From Flavobacterium sp. (GTDB lineage Bacteria; Bacteroidota; Bacteroidia; Flavobacteriales; Flavobacteriaceae): 10,000 nt of DNA. The translations under genes and the position numbers were made by a program. The stretch is from assembly GCF_020217025.1 (NCBI RefSeq), contig NZ_JAIWOF010000032.1:1-10000 (forward strand), in the 5' to 3' direction. Every line of letters starts with the position of its first letter. Within the stretch, counting starts at the first letter, position 1. Below the pieces are notes generated by a model. It was given only the letters and a program-made list of their open reading frames with translations, searched no databases and was not told where the DNA came from. Shown here piece by piece: positions 6,487 to 10,000 of the stretch.

Positions 6487-9400
6487 TTATTTTGAAATTA
6501 ATATGCTTGTTTTAATATCATCAAACTCAATTTCCGTACCATTTTCAAGGTTTTCCACAAAAATTAATGATTCGGTTAGTGTTTCTGACTTAATATACGA
6601 TTCATTAGCTAAAACGGCTTCCTCAACTTGCGGATTTTTTTCCATTTTAACGGTAATCTTGTCAGTCACTTCAAATCCAGAATCTTTTCTGATATTTTGG
6701 ATTCTGTTGATTAATTCTCTCGCAATCCCTTCTTTTCTTAATTCATCGGAAATTGTAATGTCTAACGCTACTGTAATTCCGTTTGAATTAGCCACTAACC
6801 AACCTGGAATATCTTGCGATGAAATTTCAACATCATCTTGTGATAAAGTTATACTTTTTCCTGCAATTTCCATAACTAGCTCGCCATCACGCTCTAATTT
6901 CGCAATTTGCTCCTGTCCAAAATTTTGTATCTCTTTGGAAATCAATCCCATATCCTTGCCAAAACGTGGTCCTAATGTTTTAAAATTAGGCTTAATTTGC
7001 TTCACTAAAACACCCGAAGCATCGTCTAACAACTCCACTTCTTTCACGTTTACCTCTGCTTTAATTAAGTCAGAAACTGCCTCAATTTCAGCACGCTGAT
7101 TGTCGTCAAGTACAGGAATCATAACCCTTTGCAACGGTTGACGCACTTTAATCATTTCCTTCTTACGAAGTGATAAAACCAAAGAAGAAACCGTTTGGGC
7201 TTTCATCATTTTGCTTTCTAATGACTTATCAACAAAGTTTTCAACCATTTTTGGAAACTCGGCCAAATGTACGCTTTCAAATGACTCGGAACCTGTAGCT
7301 TGTGTTAAATCTCTGTAAAGTTTGTCCATAAAGAACGGTGCAATTGGCGCCGAAAGCTTCGCAACCGTTACCAAACAAGTATAAAGCGTTTGATAAGCCG
7401 CAATTTTATCTTGCGCATAATCGCCTTTCCAGAATCTTCTTCTACACAAACGAACGTACCAGTTACTCAAGTTTTCTTGCACGAAATCGGAAATAGCACG
7501 AGCCGCTTTTGTTGGTTCGTAATCTGCATACGCTTCATCTACTAATTGAATTAAAGTATGTAATTCCGATAAAATCCAACGGTCGATTTCGGGTCTTTCG
7601 TTTAATGGAACTTCCGCCTCATCATATTTAAAACCATCGATATTGGCATATAAAGCAAAGAACGAATACGTATTATAAAGTGTTCCGAAGAATTTTCTAC
7701 GAACCTCAGCCACACCTTCGATATCAAATTTTAAGTTATCCCAAGGATTCGCATTCGAAATCATGTACCAACGTGTAGCATCTGGACCATATTCTGCCAA
7801 TGTGGTGAATGGATCCACCGCATTTCCTAAACGTTTCGACATTTTTTGTCCGTTTTTGTCCAAAACTAATCCGTTTGAAACTACGTTTTTGTATGCGATT
7901 TTGTCAAAAACTAGTGTTCCAATAGCATGTAATGTATAGAACCAACCACGAGTTTGGTCAACACCTTCTGCAATAAAATCTGCTGGAAAAGCTTTGTTTT
8001 CGTCTATTAATTCTTTATTTTCAAATGGATAATGCCATTGTGCATAAGGCATCGCACCTGAATCGAACCAAACGTCAATTAAGTCGGTTTCGCGTTTCAT
8101 TGGTTTTCCTGATGGAGAAACTAAAACGATATTATCCACTACGTTTTTGTGTAAATCCACTAAATCGTAGTTAGCTTCGCTCATGTCGCGAATTTTAAAT
8201 CCTTTGTATGGATTTTCTGTTTGGAAACCTGCTGTGATGGATTTTTCGATTTCGTTGTACAATTCTTCTACAGAACCTACTAACATTTCTTCAGTTCCGT
8301 CTTCACTTCTCCAAATTGGCAAAGGAATTCCCCAATATCTTGAACGTGATAAGTTCCAATCATTCGCGTTTTTTAACCAATTTCCAAAACGACCTTCTCC
8401 TGTAGCTTTTGGTTTCCAGTTGATGGTTTCGTTTAAGTCAAACATTCTATCTTTGATTTCGGTTACTTTGATGAACCAAGAATCTAATGGATAGTATAAA
8501 ATCGGTTTGTCCGTTCTCCAACAATGTGGATAACTGTGGACGTATTTTTCAACCTTAAAGGCTTTGTTTTCTTCTTTTAATTGGATAGCGATTTCTACGT
8601 CAGCTGAACGTTCTGGCGCTTCTCCGTCGTTGTAATATTCGTTTTTAACGTATTTTCCTGAATAATCACCTAAGCCTTTGATAAATCTTCCTTGTAAGTC
8701 TACCAATGGCACAGGATTCCCGTTTTCGTCTAAAACCAACATTGGCGGTACTTCTGGAGTTGCTTCTTTAGCAACTTTAGCATCATCAGCTCCAAATGTT
8801 GGTGCTGTGTGCACAATTCCAGTTCCATCTTCCGTAGTTACGAAATCTCCTGAAATTACTCTAAACGCATTTTCTGGATTTTGATATGGTAACGCTAATG
8901 GTAATAATTGTTCGTAACGAATTCCTACTAAATCAGCACCTTTTGCTTCTGCTAAAATTTGGTATGGAAGCTTTTTATCTTCTGATTTATAATTTGTAAA
9001 ATCAGCATCTGATTCTGCTACAAAATATTTTCCACCGAATTGTTTTCCAACTAAATTCTTAGCTAAAACTACGTTTACTGCTTCAAAAGTATATTGATTG
9101 AACGTTTTTACTAAAACATAATCGATTTTTGGTCCAACAGTTAATGCTGTATTACTTGGTAAAGTCCAAGGAGTTGTCGTCCAAGCTAAGAAATGAACCG
9201 TTCCAAAACCTTGCAAGAAACTTGGCAACGTTTCGTCTTTTGCTTTGAATTGCGCAACAATCGTAGTATCCGTAACATCGCGGTAGGAACCTGGCTGATT
9301 CACTTCGTGCGAAGATAAACCTGTTCCCGCTTTTGGAGAATACGGCTGAATTGTGTAGCCTTTGTATAGTAAATCTTTGTTGTAAATTTGTTTTAGCAAC

Positions 9401-9888
9401 CACCAAACGGTTTCCATGTATTTGGATTTGTACGTCACATACGGATCTTCCATATCTACCCAATACCCCATTTTTTCAGTAAGGTCGTTCCAAACGTCGG
9501 TGTAGCGCATAACGGTTCTTTTACACGCTTCGTTGTATTCGGTAACCGAAATGGTTTTTCCGATGTCTTCTTTGGTGATGCCTAATTCTTTTTCGGTACC
9601 TAATTCTACAGGTAATCCATGTGTATCCCAACCTGCTTTACGCTTAACTTGGTAACCTTTTTGAGTTTTATAACGACAAAAAATATCTTTAATCGCACGC
9701 GCCATAACGTGGTGAATTCCAGGCAAACCATTTGCAGATGGTGGTCCTTCAAAAAACACGTAAGGTGTAGCTCCTTCGCGAGAAGTTACCGATTGTTCAA
9801 AGATGTGGTTTTTTTTCCAAAAATCAAGAACTTCTGATGCTACTGTTGGCAAGTCAAGTCCTTTGTATTCAGTAAATTTTGTGCTCAT
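6487..9888 (-). CDS. ileS: Isoleucine--tRNA ligase, type 2-like, with altered HIGH motif
   Basis: It charges tRNA-Ile with isoleucine in the cytoplasm and hydrolyses mischarged valine. The 1133 residues are longer than E. coli IleS (about 940), as is usual in Bacteroidota. The class I Rossmann core begins with GPPSANGLPGIHH: the HIGH position (57-60) reads Gly-Ile-His-His, so the usual first His and third Gly have changed places. The second signature is intact, KMSKR at 682-686. The CP1 editing domain shows WTTTPWTLPSNTAL (about 236-249) and GTGIVHTAPTFGADD (about 355-369). The anticodon-binding helical domain contains RWILSELHTLIQ and ENLSNWYVRLCRRRFW. The C-terminal block ELRKEGIARELINRIQNIRK resembles eukaryote-like IleRS2 enzymes, and I see no bacterial C-terminal zinc finger. 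The ATG at 9888 has a well-spaced promoter just upstream. It is the first gene of the ileS-dksA-lspA cluster. Confidence 0.97.
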   Translation of the reverse strand: MSTKFTEYKGLDLPTVASEVLDFWKKNHIFEQSVTSREGATPYVFFEGPPSANGLPGIHHVMARAIKDIFCRYKTQKGYQVKRKAGWDTHGLPVELGTEKELGITKEDIGKTISVTEYNEACKRTVMRYTDVWNDLTEKMGYWVDMEDPYVTYKSKYMETVWWLLKQIYNKDLLYKGYTIQPYSPKAGTGLSSHEVNQPGSYRDVTDTTIVAQFKAKDETLPSFLQGFGTVHFLAWTTTPWTLPSNTALTVGPKIDYVLVKTFNQYTFEAVNVVLAKNLVGKQFGGKYFVAESDADFTNYKSEDKKLPYQILAEAKGADLVGIRYEQLLPLALPYQNPENAFRVISGDFVTTEDGTGIVHTAPTFGADDAKVAKEATPEVPPMLVLDENGNPVPLVDLQGRFIKGLGDYSGKYVKNEYYNDGEAPERSADVEIAIQLKEENKAFKVEKYVHSYPHCWRTDKPILYYPLDSWFIKVTEIKDRMFDLNETINWKPKATGEGRFGNWLKNANDWNLSRSRYWGIPLPIWRSEDGTEEMLVGSVEELYNEIEKSITAGFQTENPYKGFKIRDMSEANYDLVDLHKNVVDNIVLVSPSGKPMKRETDLIDVWFDSGAMPYAQWHYPFENKELIDENKAFPADFIAEGVDQTRGWFYTLHAIGTLVFDKIAYKNVVSNGLVLDKNGQKMSKRLGNAVDPFTTLAEYGPDATRWYMISNANPWDNLKFDIEGVAEVRRKFFGTLYNTYSFFALYANIDGFKYDEAEVPLNERPEIDRWILSELHTLIQLVDEAYADYEPTKAARAISDFVQENLSNWYVRLCRRRFWKGDYAQDKIAAYQTLYTCLVTVAKLSAPIAPFFMDKLYRDLTQATGSESFESVHLAEFPKMVENFVDKSLESKMMKAQTVSSLVLSLRKKEMIKVRQPLQRVMIPVLDDNQRAEIEAVSDLIKAEVNVKEVELLDDASGVLVKQIKPNFKTLGPRFGKDMGLISKEIQNFGQEQIAKLERDGELVMEIAGKSITLSQDDVEISSQDIPGWLVANSNGITVALDITISDELRKEGIARELINRIQNIRKDSGFEVTDKITVKMEKNPQVEEAVLANESYIKSETLTESLIFVENLENGTEIEFDDIKTSILISK

Positions 9889-9913
9889 TTTGTCGCTTTC
9901 TTAAATCAATTTG

Positions 9914-9945
9914 CGAAAGTAATGATTTAAAGGTAAAAGGCAAAA
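9914..9945 (-). promoter_or_regulatory. Bacteroidota-type promoter of ileS
   Basis: On the minus strand a -33 element TTTTG (9945-9941, TTG at 9943-9941) is followed after 19 bp by TACTTTCG (9921-9914), a 7-of-8 match to TAnnTTTG. The spacing is the usual one for the phylum's primary sigma factor. Transcription would begin around 9908, giving a leader of about 20 nt before the ATG at 9888. The -33 part lies within a tandem repeat. Confidence 0.55.
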
Positions 9946-9958
9946 GGTAAAAGGCAAA
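9931..9958. repeat. Two exact tandem copies of a 14-bp unit (heptamer AGGYAAA x4)
   Basis: AGGTAAAAGGCAAA is present twice head to tail, and each unit is two near-identical heptamers, AGGTAAA and AGGCAAA. A fifth, diverged heptamer (AGTTAAG) follows. On the minus strand it reads as repeated TTTGCCT/TTTACCT and lies just upstream of, and partly inside, the ileS promoter. Low sequence complexity could make this slippage-prone. Confidence 0.8.
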
Positions 9959-9967
9959 AGTTAAGAC

Positions 9968-10000
9968 TTAGGAAAAAACTTCTTTTAAAACTTCTAACGA
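9968..10000 (-). CDS. C-terminal tail of a minus-strand gene, possibly recO
   Basis: Reading in from the right edge on the minus strand, ten sense codons give SLEVLKEVFS, followed by TAA (9970-9968). An amphipathic helix-like end directly before a stop, with non-coding repeat DNA after it, is what a real gene end looks like. The tail resembles what I remember of flavobacterial RecO C termini (recombination mediator), but ten residues cannot establish identity. The gap to the ileS start is 79 bp and carries the ileS promoter, so it is a neighbour in the same direction and not necessarily the same operon. Confidence 0.4.
   Translation of the reverse strand, partial: SLEVLKEVFS

Noticed and set aside
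6472..6488. AAAAGC/GCTTTT inverted repeat after the ileS stop as a terminator
   Set aside because: Short, AT-rich stem with no following T run on the minus strand, in a 49-bp gap; weak compared with the hairpin at 6011-6036.
6503..7099. 198-codon frame antisense to ileS
   Set aside because: Ser/Ile-rich mirror of the ileS coding strand; ileS is unambiguous here and the antisense product shows no family motifs.
9152..9463. 103-codon minus-strand frame inside ileS
   Set aside because: Out of frame with the conserved editing-domain sequence of ileS on the same strand; a shadow frame.

Overview
The window looks like a chromosomal housekeeping region of a member of the Bacteroidota, most likely a Flavobacterium-like Flavobacteriaceae species. 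The reasons are the low GC content, AT-rich start regions without clear Shine-Dalgarno sequences, several matches to the Bacteroidota -7 promoter element TAnnTTTG, a long LspA with an insert typical of the phylum, a DksA-like protein without its zinc finger, and the gene order ileS-dksA-lspA. The genus is inferred from remembered protein families, not from a search.

Layout: 1-1649 (minus) is uvrC, cut by the left edge and lacking only its C-terminal tail. A divergent intergenic stretch, 1650-1831, holds a degenerate CACAAAG-type repeat. A plus-strand run of four genes follows: a zinc-dependent desuccinylase/aspartoacylase-family hydrolase (1832-2797), a PLP-dependent group II decarboxylase-family enzyme (2862-4091), an exported SIMPL-domain protein (4133-4774) and 5-formyltetrahydrofolate cyclo-ligase (4779-5345). 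This run meets a minus-strand cluster tail to tail, with the last stop codons overlapping: lspA (5342-5974), a dksA-like gene (6057-6437) and ileS (6487-9888). At the right edge, 9968-10000 reads as the last ten codons and stop of another minus-strand gene, possibly recO.

How the genes work together: uvrC is nucleotide-excision repair. The cyclo-ligase feeds one-carbon metabolism. ileS charges tRNA-Ile, lspA matures lipoproteins, and the DksA-like protein probably modulates RNA polymerase. ileS has a good promoter match (TTG, 19 bp, TACTTTCG). A terminator-like hairpin between the dksA-like gene and lspA, followed by a -7 match just before lspA, suggests lspA is at least partly uncoupled from the two genes upstream. 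The hydrolase and decarboxylase are adjacent and may act on related amino-acid derivatives, but their substrates cannot be read from sequence.

I see no mobile element, CRISPR array, rRNA, tRNA or defence system. The most notable feature is the isoleucyl-tRNA synthetase, whose class I signature reads G-I-H-H instead of H-x-G-H. This rearrangement has been linked to mupirocin hyper-resistance in type 2 IleRS enzymes.
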